Assembly (NCBI GenBank): GCA_947165795.1
Contig: CAMVBP010000039.1
Coordinates: 1 to 12,264, forward strand
Length of the DNA: 12,264 nucleotides
Source: an uncultured Treponema sp.
GTDB lineage: Bacteria; Spirochaetota; Spirochaetia; Treponematales; Treponemataceae
Reading direction: 5' to 3'
Made by a program: the position numbers and the translations under genes. Under the pieces are notes generated by a model. It saw nothing but the letters and a program-made list of their open reading frames with translations, made no database searches and was not told the origin of the DNA. This document shows, piece by piece, positions 1 to 7,837 of this stretch; position 1 is the first letter of the stretch, and each line of letters opens with the position of its first letter.

Positions 1-107
1 GCTATAAATCCTAAATAAAGAGCAACAGTAATAAGTACGGCATAAGATTGAAAAAGTCTTGCCGGACCCCAATAAGCTGATAAAATATTTCCTAAATAAT
101 ACAGCAT
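1..107 (-). CDS. mraY: MraY N-terminus (phospho-N-acetylmuramoyl-pentapeptide transferase), partial
   Basis: Only the first 35 codons are inside the window, and the gene runs off the left edge. The reading frame opens MLYYLGNILSAYWGPARLFQ and continues into a hydrophobic stretch (SYAVLITVALYLGFI). This matches the look of MraY N-termini: a short amphipathic start with a 'G..RLF.SY' stretch, then the first membrane helix. MraY transfers phospho-MurNAc-pentapeptide to undecaprenyl phosphate, giving lipid I at the inner membrane. The start is supported by GGAG (minus strand, 115-118) seven bases before the ATG. It lies 27 bases after the PurH-like gene and is probably in the same transcript, fitting the cell-wall theme of the cluster. 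The assignment rests on a short fragment, so another polytopic membrane protein is possible. Confidence 0.6.
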   Translation of the reverse strand, partial: MLYYLGNILSAYWGPARLFQSYAVLITVALYLGFI

Positions 108-134
108 TTTTTATCTCCAAGATTTCTGTTTTTT

Positions 135-1811
135 CTATAGTAATATATGTGTCATTCCTGTAAATACCATAGCAACGTCGTGTTCATCACAATATTTTAT
201 AAATTCTCCGTCTGACGGTGAACCACCGGTTTGCAAAATAGCATTAATGCCACAATCTATAAGTTTTTTAATGTCATCATTAAAATTTAAAACTCCGTCG
301 CAAACCAGAATATTTGCCAGCGGCTTGCTGTTCTGTTTTTTCTGTGCCGGCTGTTCTGCAGGAGCTGAATCCGTTTCACTTTTTTTGTCTGCGGCAACTG
401 ACTGTCTTGCCTGATATTCAGTTGCTTCAAAAAGTGCAAGTTTTACAGCTTTTACGGTAGAAGGAACTCCCTGAGAAATTCCTACAATGCTGTTGTCCTT
501 TGAAAGCACTACGGAATAAGAGCGGGCAGCTTTTGCAAGCAGCATGGCAAATGCCATTTCATCACTTTGAATTTGCGAAGGACGGTTTTTAGTTTTTATA
601 ATCCATTTATCAAAAAGAATATCATCGCGCTGCTGAAGAATTAATCCGCCGTTAATAAGCGCTCCCGAAAGTGGAATGTTAGAGAAAAGATTTGACGGAA
701 TTAATTTAAGGTTTTTATTTTTTGAAAGAATCTGTTTTGCTTCAACTGTAAAGCTTGGTGCAACAATTGTAGAAAGGTTTGAATTAACCATTTCTTTTGC
801 GGCGTTTCCATCTATTACGGCACTGCAGGCAAGAGTTGCGTTTTTAATATTTTCTGTGTCGTAAGTGTAAGCCATTTTAAAAGAGTCTAATACATTTGAA
901 GATAGAGATGCTCCGACAATAGAATTTAATTTTACGATGATTGTAAAAACTGTTCCAGAAAGTGGAGTAAACTGAGAAGTAAATTCGTAGCCGTCGCAGT
1001 TTATACATTTTACCGAGTACTGGTTTTTAAGAGTTGCAAAAAGATTAATCACCTGAGAAAGTGCCAGAGCAATATCTGAAACATTATTGTAAGTTATTGA
1101 TTTATCTGAATGTCTGATGTAATCAGATAACGGTGGATTTTCTCTTGTTGAACGATAGAGACAAGCAGTTTGATGTGAATTTGAACCGCTCGAAAGCATA
1201 ACATCTTTTTTGAAAGGATACATTAAGTAATCGAGATATTTTACATTGTATTTACCTGTCTGAAGAACAGAAGCAGAAAAACCACCATCAAATGCAGAAA
1301 CCATATTCAGCGCTTTTGCTGCAACATAAGTTCTAAAGTCGTCTGTAATATTATCGGTTCTTAATTGAATAATTGCTTCCTGGTAATCAGCCGGATCTGT
1401 AAGGATTAAAATATTTTCATGATTAATGTACGCACAGCGAAGCAACGAGGTTATAAGAAAACCTTTTGTTGAAGTAATTTTTTCAAGTTTTTCGGGATGA
1501 ACAGAAAAATGCATTGTTGGAATAACATTCATGCATAAAAGAAAAATATTATTATCTTCATAAGGCGAAGAATCGTATTCATCTTTTTTATATCTTGTAA
1601 GTAAAATTCTTCTTACAAGAGAAGTGCTTTCGGCAACATAACTATTCTGAGTAGAAAGAGACTGTTCTCTAGTTACAGAGATATGATTTTTTTTCAGAAG
1701 CTCTTCAGTTTTATTTGCAGAATAAATTGTCCAGCCAGATTCTGAAAGATATTTTGCTAAGTCAATTACATTTTCAGTGTCTTCAACATGAATAATTGCC
1801 TGTTTAGTCAT
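135..1811 (-). CDS. PurH-like protein (degenerate AICAR transformylase/IMP cyclohydrolase fold)
   Basis: The 558-residue protein is collinear with bifunctional PurH. Residues 1-45 resemble the MGS-like domain, 'ILILTDPADYQE' (134-145) resembles the conserved VDPADY segment, 'SNSHQTACLYR' (210-220) resembles the YGENPHQ...YR region, and 'GINAILQTGGS...VAMVFTGMTH' (521-555) matches the PurH C-terminus closely. Key positions differ. The phosphate-binding STGGT reads SANKT (31-35), no recognisable RVKTLHP segment is present, and the catalytic Lys-His of the transformylase ('KHxNPxG') reads K294-L295-N296, so the histidine is gone. A polar, Ala/Gln/Lys-rich insert (about 470-497) interrupts the C-terminal domain. 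It is therefore a PurH paralogue that has probably lost catalysis. Its place between a NodB-fold gene and mraY suggests a structural or regulatory role, which is inference. The ATG at 1811 has no strong Shine-Dalgarno, only a distant TTGG. Confidence 0.75.
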   Translation of the reverse strand: MTKQAIIHVEDTENVIDLAKYLSESGWTIYSANKTEELLKKNHISVTREQSLSTQNSYVAESTSLVRRILLTRYKKDEYDSSPYEDNNIFLLCMNVIPTMHFSVHPEKLEKITSTKGFLITSLLRCAYINHENILILTDPADYQEAIIQLRTDNITDDFRTYVAAKALNMVSAFDGGFSASVLQTGKYNVKYLDYLMYPFKKDVMLSSGSNSHQTACLYRSTRENPPLSDYIRHSDKSITYNNVSDIALALSQVINLFATLKNQYSVKCINCDGYEFTSQFTPLSGTVFTIIVKLNSIVGASLSSNVLDSFKMAYTYDTENIKNATLACSAVIDGNAAKEMVNSNLSTIVAPSFTVEAKQILSKNKNLKLIPSNLFSNIPLSGALINGGLILQQRDDILFDKWIIKTKNRPSQIQSDEMAFAMLLAKAARSYSVVLSKDNSIVGISQGVPSTVKAVKLALFEATEYQARQSVAADKKSETDSAPAEQPAQKKQNSKPLANILVCDGVLNFNDDIKKLIDCGINAILQTGGSPSDGEFIKYCDEHDVAMVFTGMTHILL

Positions 1812-1865
1812 ATATTTATTTTACCAAGATGATAACAAAATATCAAACTATTTATTGTATAGGGA

Positions 1866-4052
1866 TTATAGCTCATTCAGTTGAACAAATTCGAAATTTC
1901 CGTCAATCAGAACACTTATTAAAATATCCAGATAATTGTAAAGAGGTTTCGCATGGTTTCCCTGAGAGAAGCCGCCGACAACTGGAACTATTCCGCCTTT
2001 GGAACTTTCAAGTTCATTAAAATATTTTGTAATTAATTCTTCTGGAGTTAAAAGCTTGTCATCGAATTCTGAATATTCATGATTTGAATTAACGTAAGTA
2101 TAGCCTGCGTTGTTTCCGTAAGAAATAATTTCCGGCGAAGTTTTATAGAATGGAGCATGCCAGAAAAGCATCAGTTCATTTCTTGAAACTGAATAAAATT
2201 CATCTTCGTTTCTTGCAAGTCCACGTCTTACAAAATCTTCATTAATTACAAAACTGTTTTCTGTAAGATCTGCAGTTGTAAAAAACATGGAAGCGCAATT
2301 GTGTCCGCTTAATGCAATCTGTTTTGTTTCAAACGGATAGCGGCGGATAAATTCTCCGTTCAAAAAGAATGTTCCTTTTATATTATATTTCTTTAATATA
2401 GAAAGAATTTCCGGAAGACCATCTGAATTGTCGTACATGTCAAATACAAGACAAACTTTTTTCTTTTCGTCTGTTTTTTGATTTGTCTGACTGTAAACAC
2501 TTTTTGTTACGGCTTTGCCTGAAAGAGAACGAATGTAAAGTGCATTTGCAAACTGACTGTTTTGAGAAGTTCCTGTAAATATTCTGTATCTTCCGTTTTG
2601 TGTCTGCGGAGTTATTGTTCCTTCAAGCTTTACCTTTTCCCAGGTGCGGAGGTCCTTATTATATCTGTAAAAATTCTGTCCGGCAATTTCGGCAATAATT
2701 GAATAATCAGCAGGATTCCAGTAACCGGCGGTTGCGCTGGAAAGTGTTATTGTTTGAATTTCTTCTGAGAGGCAGTTCCATTTTCTTATGCTGCGTTCTC
2801 CGCCAACAATAAGATTCTGATCATCAAGCCACAGTGCAGCCGTAATTTTTTCGCCGCCTAACTGAGCAATTCTTTTTAAAGTATTTACGTCATAAACATA
2901 GAGCATTGAGCCTGCAAAAAATGCAACTTTATTTCCGTTTGGAGAAACAGAAGGTTTTCCCGAATCCTGAATTTCGAGCACTTGTTTTGCAGTACTGTCC
3001 AGTTTGTAAACGGCGCCTTTTTCTGAAGAACCATCATAAGGAAGTTTTTCCTGCCAGAGAATCGGTTCATCAAAAGTGTTCCATAAAACATAAGCGTCGT
3101 AAAGCGAAGCTGTTGAATCTGTATAAGGGCGTGAATAAATAACGTCCATATAATCGCAGGACTCGCTCTGAACTTTTAAATAACTGAACAGCTTTTGATT
3201 CTGATTTACAACAATTGCAGTTACGTCTGAGTTTACAAAAAATTTATCAACCTGGCTGTCAAACTGGAAGGGAAGTCTTGCCATTGCTTTTCCCTGTCCG
3301 ATTATTCCTGAATACAAGCCGAGTGTATAAAGCTCTCTTGTATTAATGCGGTAAAGAAGATAGTCATCTACATAGGCTAAATATTTTTCGCTTGCCCAGC
3401 AAACTGAATTAATATTTCCGCGACCTATTTTTCTGTATTTTTCATCAATTTCTACGCCACGTAAAACTGCTTCCGGATTACAGAAATAAACGGCATTATC
3501 TTTTTCGTAAATTAAAACCGAACTGTTTTTTGCCCATTTTACAGGAACGCTTGTATATGAATTTAAAATGTCTTCATTCAGGATTTTGGTTTTTCCTGTG
3601 GAAGAATCTGTGAGCAGTAATGCGCCCGTGCAAATTCCAGTTTTTTCTATATGACAGTAATACTTTCCGTCGGGACTTGCTGCATAAGGAGAAAGCATTG
3701 CATTTTTTGTAGGTATACCTTCTGTGCGCGAAACCCATTCAAGTTTTTTTGCTCTTGAATCGTAACGTGCAGTTCCAAAACGGTTTCTTATCTGGAGTGT
3801 ATTTCCTCCATTTAAAAGTTCCATCTGTTCCGGAAAGCAGGTAATTAAATCGGGTTCACCGGCAGCTTCGCCATTTTTAATTTTTGCTACAAAAAGTGAT
3901 TTATAAGAAACGGAACCGGCATTATTCTGCTTGACTGTAAAAAGAACTTCATCATTTAAATTTATATCAAGATTAGAAAATGTTGTTTCACCGAAAAACG
4001 GCAAAATTGCAAAAAGGAAAAATACAGAAATAAATGATTTTCTTTTAAGCAT
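1866..4052 (-). CDS. Exported beta-propeller protein with C-terminal NodB-like (polysaccharide deacetylase) domain
   Basis: The 728-residue protein has a signal peptide (Lys/Arg-rich start, hydrophobic 9-20, possible cleavage near residues 20-23), so it should act outside the inner membrane. Residues about 30-510 contain propeller-like repeats of the TolB/WD40 kind, for example 'SPDGKYYCHI' and 'SPNGNKVAFF'. From about 532 a NodB fold is visible: 'CLVFDMYDN...LPEILSILKKYNIKGTFFLNG' (534-566). Active deacetylases carry TFDDG, then GH(E)xxxHxxxH. Here these read F537-D538-M539 and 'GHNCASMFFTT' (583-593), so one metal Asp and both zinc His positions are changed. The RPP-type motif reads H632-A633-P634. 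The domain may bind glycan without deacetylating it. The start has GGAG seven bases upstream. It follows the zinc-ribbon gene by 23 bases and precedes the PurH-like gene by 54. Confidence 0.8.
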   Translation of the reverse strand: MLKRKSFISVFFLFAILPFFGETTFSNLDINLNDEVLFTVKQNNAGSVSYKSLFVAKIKNGEAAGEPDLITCFPEQMELLNGGNTLQIRNRFGTARYDSRAKKLEWVSRTEGIPTKNAMLSPYAASPDGKYYCHIEKTGICTGALLLTDSSTGKTKILNEDILNSYTSVPVKWAKNSSVLIYEKDNAVYFCNPEAVLRGVEIDEKYRKIGRGNINSVCWASEKYLAYVDDYLLYRINTRELYTLGLYSGIIGQGKAMARLPFQFDSQVDKFFVNSDVTAIVVNQNQKLFSYLKVQSESCDYMDVIYSRPYTDSTASLYDAYVLWNTFDEPILWQEKLPYDGSSEKGAVYKLDSTAKQVLEIQDSGKPSVSPNGNKVAFFAGSMLYVYDVNTLKRIAQLGGEKITAALWLDDQNLIVGGERSIRKWNCLSEEIQTITLSSATAGYWNPADYSIIAEIAGQNFYRYNKDLRTWEKVKLEGTITPQTQNGRYRIFTGTSQNSQFANALYIRSLSGKAVTKSVYSQTNQKTDEKKKVCLVFDMYDNSDGLPEILSILKKYNIKGTFFLNGEFIRRYPFETKQIALSGHNCASMFFTTADLTENSFVINEDFVRRGLARNEDEFYSVSRNELMLFWHAPFYKTSPEIISYGNNAGYTYVNSNHEYSEFDDKLLTPEELITKYFNELESSKGGIVPVVGGFSQGNHAKPLYNYLDILISVLIDGNFEFVQLNEL

Positions 4053-4075
4053 TATGCTGCTCCATAATTATTTTG

Positions 4076-4312
4076 CTAGTTATGCATTTGATTACTCAAA
4101 ACCAGAACAGAAAGTTCCTGCTCAAGTTCATCGAGCACTTCTTTCATCTGTTCTATTTTATCATAACGGTTAGCTTTAATTATATCTTCTCTTTGCCTGT
4201 AGCGCAAATCTGTATTTTCTGATTTTCCTGCTTCTACCTGCGATTCGCCGCACCACGGACAAAAATAAAATTTCTCATCAACTAGTTTACCACACTTTTC
4301 ACAAATACACAT
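4076..4312 (-). CDS. Small zinc-ribbon protein with C-terminal coiled coil
   Basis: The 78-residue protein opens with two CxxC knuckles, C4-x2-C7 and C18-x2-C21 followed by G22, the standard zinc-ribbon layout. The rest is charged and helical. Residues about 45-70 (DIIKANRY...ELEQELSVL) read as a short coiled coil suited to dimerisation or partner binding. No enzymatic motif is visible and there is no signal peptide, so it is probably cytoplasmic. An AGGA-type ribosome site lies just before the ATG. It sits 16 bases after the LysM/M23 gene and 23 before the NodB-fold gene, so it is almost certainly co-transcribed with them. Its real role is unknown; an adaptor or assembly function in the envelope cluster is a guess. 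Confidence 0.8.
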   Translation of the reverse strand: MCICEKCGKLVDEKFYFCPWCGESQVEAGKSENTDLRYRQREDIIKANRYDKIEQMKEVLDELEQELSVLVLSNQMHN

Positions 4313-4328
4313 ATTTTCTTCCTGTTTT

Positions 4329-5546
4329 TTATTTACTTAAAACTGTTTGAGGATCTATTAAATTTCCATTTTTATAAACGGTAAAATGCAGATGAGGTCC
4401 TGTTGAATAACCTGTTGAACCAACCAGACCAATTCTTGTTCCCTGAGAAACCCACTGGCCTTTTGTTGCTATTATTTTAGACATATGAGCATAAACCGTC
4501 TGATAACCATTTTGATGGTCAATAATTACATAATTTCCATAAATTCTGTTCTGACCGGCTGTAACAACCTTTCCGCTCATTGCTGCAAGGATAGGAGTTC
4601 CTGTAGGGCAGGCCATATCTGTTCCTGTATGGAAAGATTTTACATTTGCAATAGGATCAATTCTATAACCAAAAGGAGAACTCCAGCGGAATTTTGCCTG
4701 AATAGGAAGCATGAACAATTCTCCCAAAGCATTTTTAAGAGTCTTTGAATCCAGCGCAATTCCAGGAAGGAATAACTGCTGTCCTGCTGTAAGAGTTTCA
4801 GATTCAAGATCATTTACGTCGAGAACATTTTCCAGATTGGTATTATATGCCTTTACAATTGCCGCAAGAGAATCACCGGATTTTACTGTGTAGAGAATTC
4901 CATCTATTGAAGGAATCTTTAGTTTCTGTCCTGCAGCGAGCTGGCGGACATTTCCTATGTCGTTTACGGAAATAAGCGTAGAAATATTTGTAAGTCCGAA
5001 TTTCTTTGTAATTCCGCTGATTGTATCGCCGGATTTTACTGTATAATTCTGGTAAGTTACAGCCTGTGTAAAGATTTGTGCTGCTGATTCTGAATCCAGT
5101 AAGTTTCCTGATTCATCAATCTCCAGCGCTCCTTCCATTGCAAATTCTTCCATTAATTTGTTCAGAGTATCTAATTCAAGAGTATCAGAAAAATTCAGTT
5201 TTAATGGATTGGTAAAATTAATTTTATAGTTTATAAGCTTTACGCTGAATACAGAAATTAAGCATAAAGCAGCAATTATAATAGAAGAAATTGATATTTT
5301 CTTTTCATTTGCTTTTACAAAATCATGAGAATCTGATAAAGCAGAGCCAATAACCTTAAAAAGATTAGGAAGCGTAAAATTCAGCTTTACCTTTGTTGCA
5401 GAAAAGCTCCGCAATTCTGTCGTATATGGAGAGTAGGTAATTGATGACGTTTTTTTATAATCTTTTGAAGAAGAAAAACGCGGAAACTTTGGAAAAGAAA
5501 ACCGGGTTTTCCTGTCTTCATTCTGTACATAATTAATTATTTCCAT
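4329..5546 (-). CDS. Membrane-anchored LysM/M23 peptidoglycan endopeptidase
   Basis: The 405-residue protein cuts peptide cross-links in peptidoglycan, or helps control such cutting. A basic, Ser-rich cytoplasmic tail (1-82) is followed by one membrane helix (about 85-105). Two LysM domains come next (about 168-212 'YTVKSGDTISGI' and 219-262 'YTVKSGDSLAAI'), which bind glycan strands. The C-terminal M23 domain (about 285-400) has the full metallopeptidase set: H306-x3-D310, H354 in 'YAHMS', and H385-L-H387. It should therefore be active, unlike many degenerate M23 proteins. This is the first gene of the minus-strand cluster. No clear Shine-Dalgarno precedes the ATG, but no other in-frame ATG lies before the upstream stop, so this start is kept. 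The N-terminal cytoplasmic tail is unusually long for an M23 protein. Confidence 0.9.
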   Translation of the reverse strand: MEIINYVQNEDRKTRFSFPKFPRFSSSKDYKKTSSITYSPYTTELRSFSATKVKLNFTLPNLFKVIGSALSDSHDFVKANEKKISISSIIIAALCLISVFSVKLINYKINFTNPLKLNFSDTLELDTLNKLMEEFAMEGALEIDESGNLLDSESAAQIFTQAVTYQNYTVKSGDTISGITKKFGLTNISTLISVNDIGNVRQLAAGQKLKIPSIDGILYTVKSGDSLAAIVKAYNTNLENVLDVNDLESETLTAGQQLFLPGIALDSKTLKNALGELFMLPIQAKFRWSSPFGYRIDPIANVKSFHTGTDMACPTGTPILAAMSGKVVTAGQNRIYGNYVIIDHQNGYQTVYAHMSKIIATKGQWVSQGTRIGLVGSTGYSTGPHLHFTVYKNGNLIDPQTVLSK

Positions 5547-5604
5547 AGAATCATTATCGGAATTCTAATTGGCGAGATTAAGGAAAATTTATGCAGCCAT
5601 AAAC

Positions 5605-5633
5605 AAATTAAAAAAAATATGCATTTCTTGCAA
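5605..5633 (-). promoter_or_regulatory. Candidate promoter for the LysM/M23 cluster
   Basis: On the minus strand, TTGCAA (5633-5628) and TAATTT (5610-5605) are separated by 17 bases in the divergent spacer. This would give a leader of about 50 bases before the ATG at 5546. Both boxes are imperfect and the region is very AT-rich, so this is only the best-looking candidate. Confidence 0.3.
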
Positions 5634-5641
5634 AAAAGATT

Positions 5642-5647
5642 TATAAT
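5642..5647 (+). promoter_or_regulatory. Candidate -10 box for the chemoreceptor/binding-protein unit
   Basis: A perfect TATAAT lies 40 bases upstream of the chemoreceptor ATG in the 140-base divergent spacer. No good -35 box is found 16-18 bases before it, so it would need an activator or another recognition element. No sigma-28-type or sigma-54-type promoter was seen here. Confidence 0.4.
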
Positions 5648-5686
5648 GTAAGTGTATGTCAAAAATATTATGGAGGACGGACAATA

Positions 5687-7768
5687 ATGCCTAAGAGAAA
5701 ATACAAGATTGCAAATTTTCTTTGTACCAGTATTGTTGGAATTATTCTTGTTTCTACTGTTATTCAGATCACGATTGTTACAAGAATAACTAAGCATTCA
5801 GCTGCCGAAAGCTATGCTTTGGATTGTACTCAGATTACCAACGCATATTCACTCGCAATTGCTACAAAAATAAGTGAATATAAAAATCAGTTGAATTATT
5901 ATACTTCTGCAGATGTTGTTTTAACCGGAGACACGCAGAAAATCTTTGAATGGCTTCAGGAACATAACAGTGCAAGAAAATCATATTTTTCTGCAGTCCT
6001 TTATTCAGATAAAAATGGAAATGCCATTACCGATACAGGAATTAAACTGAATGTGGCTTCTGAATCTATTTATAAAGAAATTATTACAAATCAAAAAAAT
6101 GAATATGTTAGTTCTCCTGTGTTGGATTCAAATGGAAATCCTTCGTTTTATGTTGCAAAGGCAGCACAGGTAAATGGCGAAACAATAGGTATTTTTTCGG
6201 CAATTGTTCCTCTTTATAATATTCAGAATCTTGTAAAGTACATCCTTTTAGGCGATACGGGACAGACCTGGGTAATTAATGATGTAGGAACTGTAATTGC
6301 AAATAAAAATACAGATTATATGATGAAACTTAATCTTTTAAGTTCTGATTCAAAGGAATTAAAAGATGCTGTAAAAAAGGCAATCGATGGAGGTATTGGT
6401 ACTGCCTGGGTTACAGGGCTTGGAGATGAAAAAGGCACTTCGTTTATAACTTACACACCGATTGCCAATACTCCATGGACATTTATTTTCTCTATGTCTG
6501 AATCTCAGGTTTATTCAACCGGAAATCAGCTTCGTCCGATTTTTATTCTTATTTCTGTAATAACAGTACTTGTTCTTGCTCTTGCATGTCTTTTAATTGC
6601 AAACAGACTTTTAAAACCTGTTGCGGCAATGGAAAAATCTATAAATGAAATTGCTTCTGGCCATGCAGATTTAACTCGGCGAATTAATATTAATACCCGT
6701 TCAGAAATTGGTTCTGCGGTTGATGGATTTAATAAGTTTACGGAAAAACTTCAGTCTATAATCATTCAGCTTAAAGAGTCTAAAAATATTCTTTCGCAGG
6801 CCGGTGAGCAGATGAATATATGTTCCCTTGATACTGTAGATGCAAATGAAAAAATAGTTGCGAACATCGGTACTGTTAGTCAGCAGATAGGACAGCAGTC
6901 AAACTGTGTAACTCAGACAGCCGGTGCAGTAGATGAAATTGCTTCCAACATTATGTCTCTTGAAAAGATGATTGAAAATCAGGTTGCAAGTGTAACCGAG
7001 GCTTCTGCTGCAGTTGAAGAAATGATTGGAAACATTGATTCTGTTAATAACTCTGTAAAAATACTTGCACAGAAATTTGCTGAACTTGAGCAGAATGCAA
7101 AAGACGGTACAGAAAAGCAGAAAATCATGGATGAAAAAATCAAGCAGATTGTTACTGAATCAAAAATGCTTCAGGAAGCAAATAAGACAATTGCAGATAT
7201 TGCCGGTCAGACAAACCTCCTTGCAATGAACGCCGCAATTGAGGCTGCACATGCTGGCGATGCCGGAAAAGGATTCAGTGTAGTTGCAGATGAAATCCGT
7301 AAGCTTTCTGAAACTTCTTCAGCACAGTCTAAGACAATTGGTACTCAGCTTAAAAATATTTATGATTCAATTTCCGGCGTTGTTCAGGCATCACAGGAAT
7401 CTAATCAGTCATTCCTTAATGTTACTGATAGTATTCAGCAGACAGATCCTATAGTTGCTCACATTACAAATGCTATGGCAGAACAGTCTGAAGGTTCTCG
7501 CCAGATTGGTATAGCACTTGGAGAAATGAATGACAGTGCTGTTGAAGTTCGTAATGCTTCCAAAGAAATGGCAGAAGGAAATAAATCTATTCTTCAGGAA
7601 ATTCAGCTGCTTAAAGATATTACTTATTCTATTAATGAAAGCATGACTTCAATGACTGCAACAACTGAAAAAATCAGCGAAACAGGACAGGCACTTAATA
7701 CCATTACAACAGAGCTGGGAACTTCAATTCAGAATATTGAAACTCAGGTAGATCAGTTTGAGGTTTAG
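5687..7768 (+). CDS. Methyl-accepting chemotaxis protein with dCache-type sensor
   Basis: The 693-residue transmembrane chemoreceptor has a first membrane helix at about 11-33, a periplasmic double-Cache-like sensor (about 36-280, including '[15 protein letters not shown]' and '[15 protein letters not shown]'), and a second helix at about 283-307. A HAMP domain (about 308-360, '[19 protein letters not shown]') leads to a long signalling coiled coil. Its tip hairpin (about 503-545, '[20 protein letters not shown]') is the near-invariant CheA/CheW contact. The C-terminus ends VDQFEV with no CheR-binding pentapeptide. A strong GGAGG lies ten bases before the ATG. The next gene, a sugar-binding lipoprotein, follows after 69 bases on the same strand and is probably co-transcribed. 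The ligand could be sensed directly by the Cache domain or through the binding protein; the sequence does not decide. Confidence 0.93.
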   Translation: MPKRKYKIANFLCTSIVGIILVSTVIQITIVTRITKHSAAESYALDCTQITNAYSLAIATKISEYKNQLNYYTSADVVLTGDTQKIFEWLQEHNSARKSYFSAVLYSDKNGNAITDTGIKLNVASESIYKEIITNQKNEYVSSPVLDSNGNPSFYVAKAAQVNGETIGIFSAIVPLYNIQNLVKYILLGDTGQTWVINDVGTVIANKNTDYMMKLNLLSSDSKELKDAVKKAIDGGIGTAWVTGLGDEKGTSFITYTPIANTPWTFIFSMSESQVYSTGNQLRPIFILISVITVLVLALACLLIANRLLKPVAAMEKSINEIASGHADLTRRININTRSEIGSAVDGFNKFTEKLQSIIIQLKESKNILSQAGEQMNICSLDTVDANEKIVANIGTVSQQIGQQSNCVTQTAGAVDEIASNIMSLEKMIENQVASVTEASAAVEEMIGNIDSVNNSVKILAQKFAELEQNAKDGTEKQKIMDEKIKQIVTESKMLQEANKTIADIAGQTNLLAMNAAIEAAHAGDAGKGFSVVADEIRKLSETSSAQSKTIGTQLKNIYDSISGVVQASQESNQSFLNVTDSIQQTDPIVAHITNAMAEQSEGSRQIGIALGEMNDSAVEVRNASKEMAEGNKSILQEIQLLKDITYSINESMTSMTATTEKISETGQALNTITTELGTSIQNIETQVDQFEV

Positions 7769-7790
7769 TTCAAAAGAAAGAATTGAGCGC

Positions 7791-7821
7791 CTGCATCCGT
7801 GCAGCACCGCTACTACCGCGG
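7791..7821 (+). other. GC-rich double hairpin in the chemoreceptor-mglB spacer
   Basis: Two small stems stand out in an AT-rich setting: CTGCA-TCCG-TGCAG (7791-7804) and CCGC-N7-GCGG (7807-7821). They fall between the chemoreceptor stop and the mglB-like ribosome site (AAGGAG, 7827-7832). No T-tract follows, so this is not a normal terminator. It could affect transcript processing or relative expression of the two genes. Confidence 0.4.
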
Positions 7822-7837
7822 AGATTAAGGAGAAATT

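Noticed and set aside
5657..5662. TTGACA on the minus strand as a -35 box for the M23 cluster
   Set aside because: No acceptable -10 hexamer 16-18 bases downstream; the nearest TATAAA is only 11 bases away.
5537..5797. 86-codon minus-strand frame across the divergent spacer
   Set aside because: Overlaps the starts of both the M23 and chemoreceptor genes and has low-complexity Asn-rich sequence; a chance frame in AT-rich DNA.
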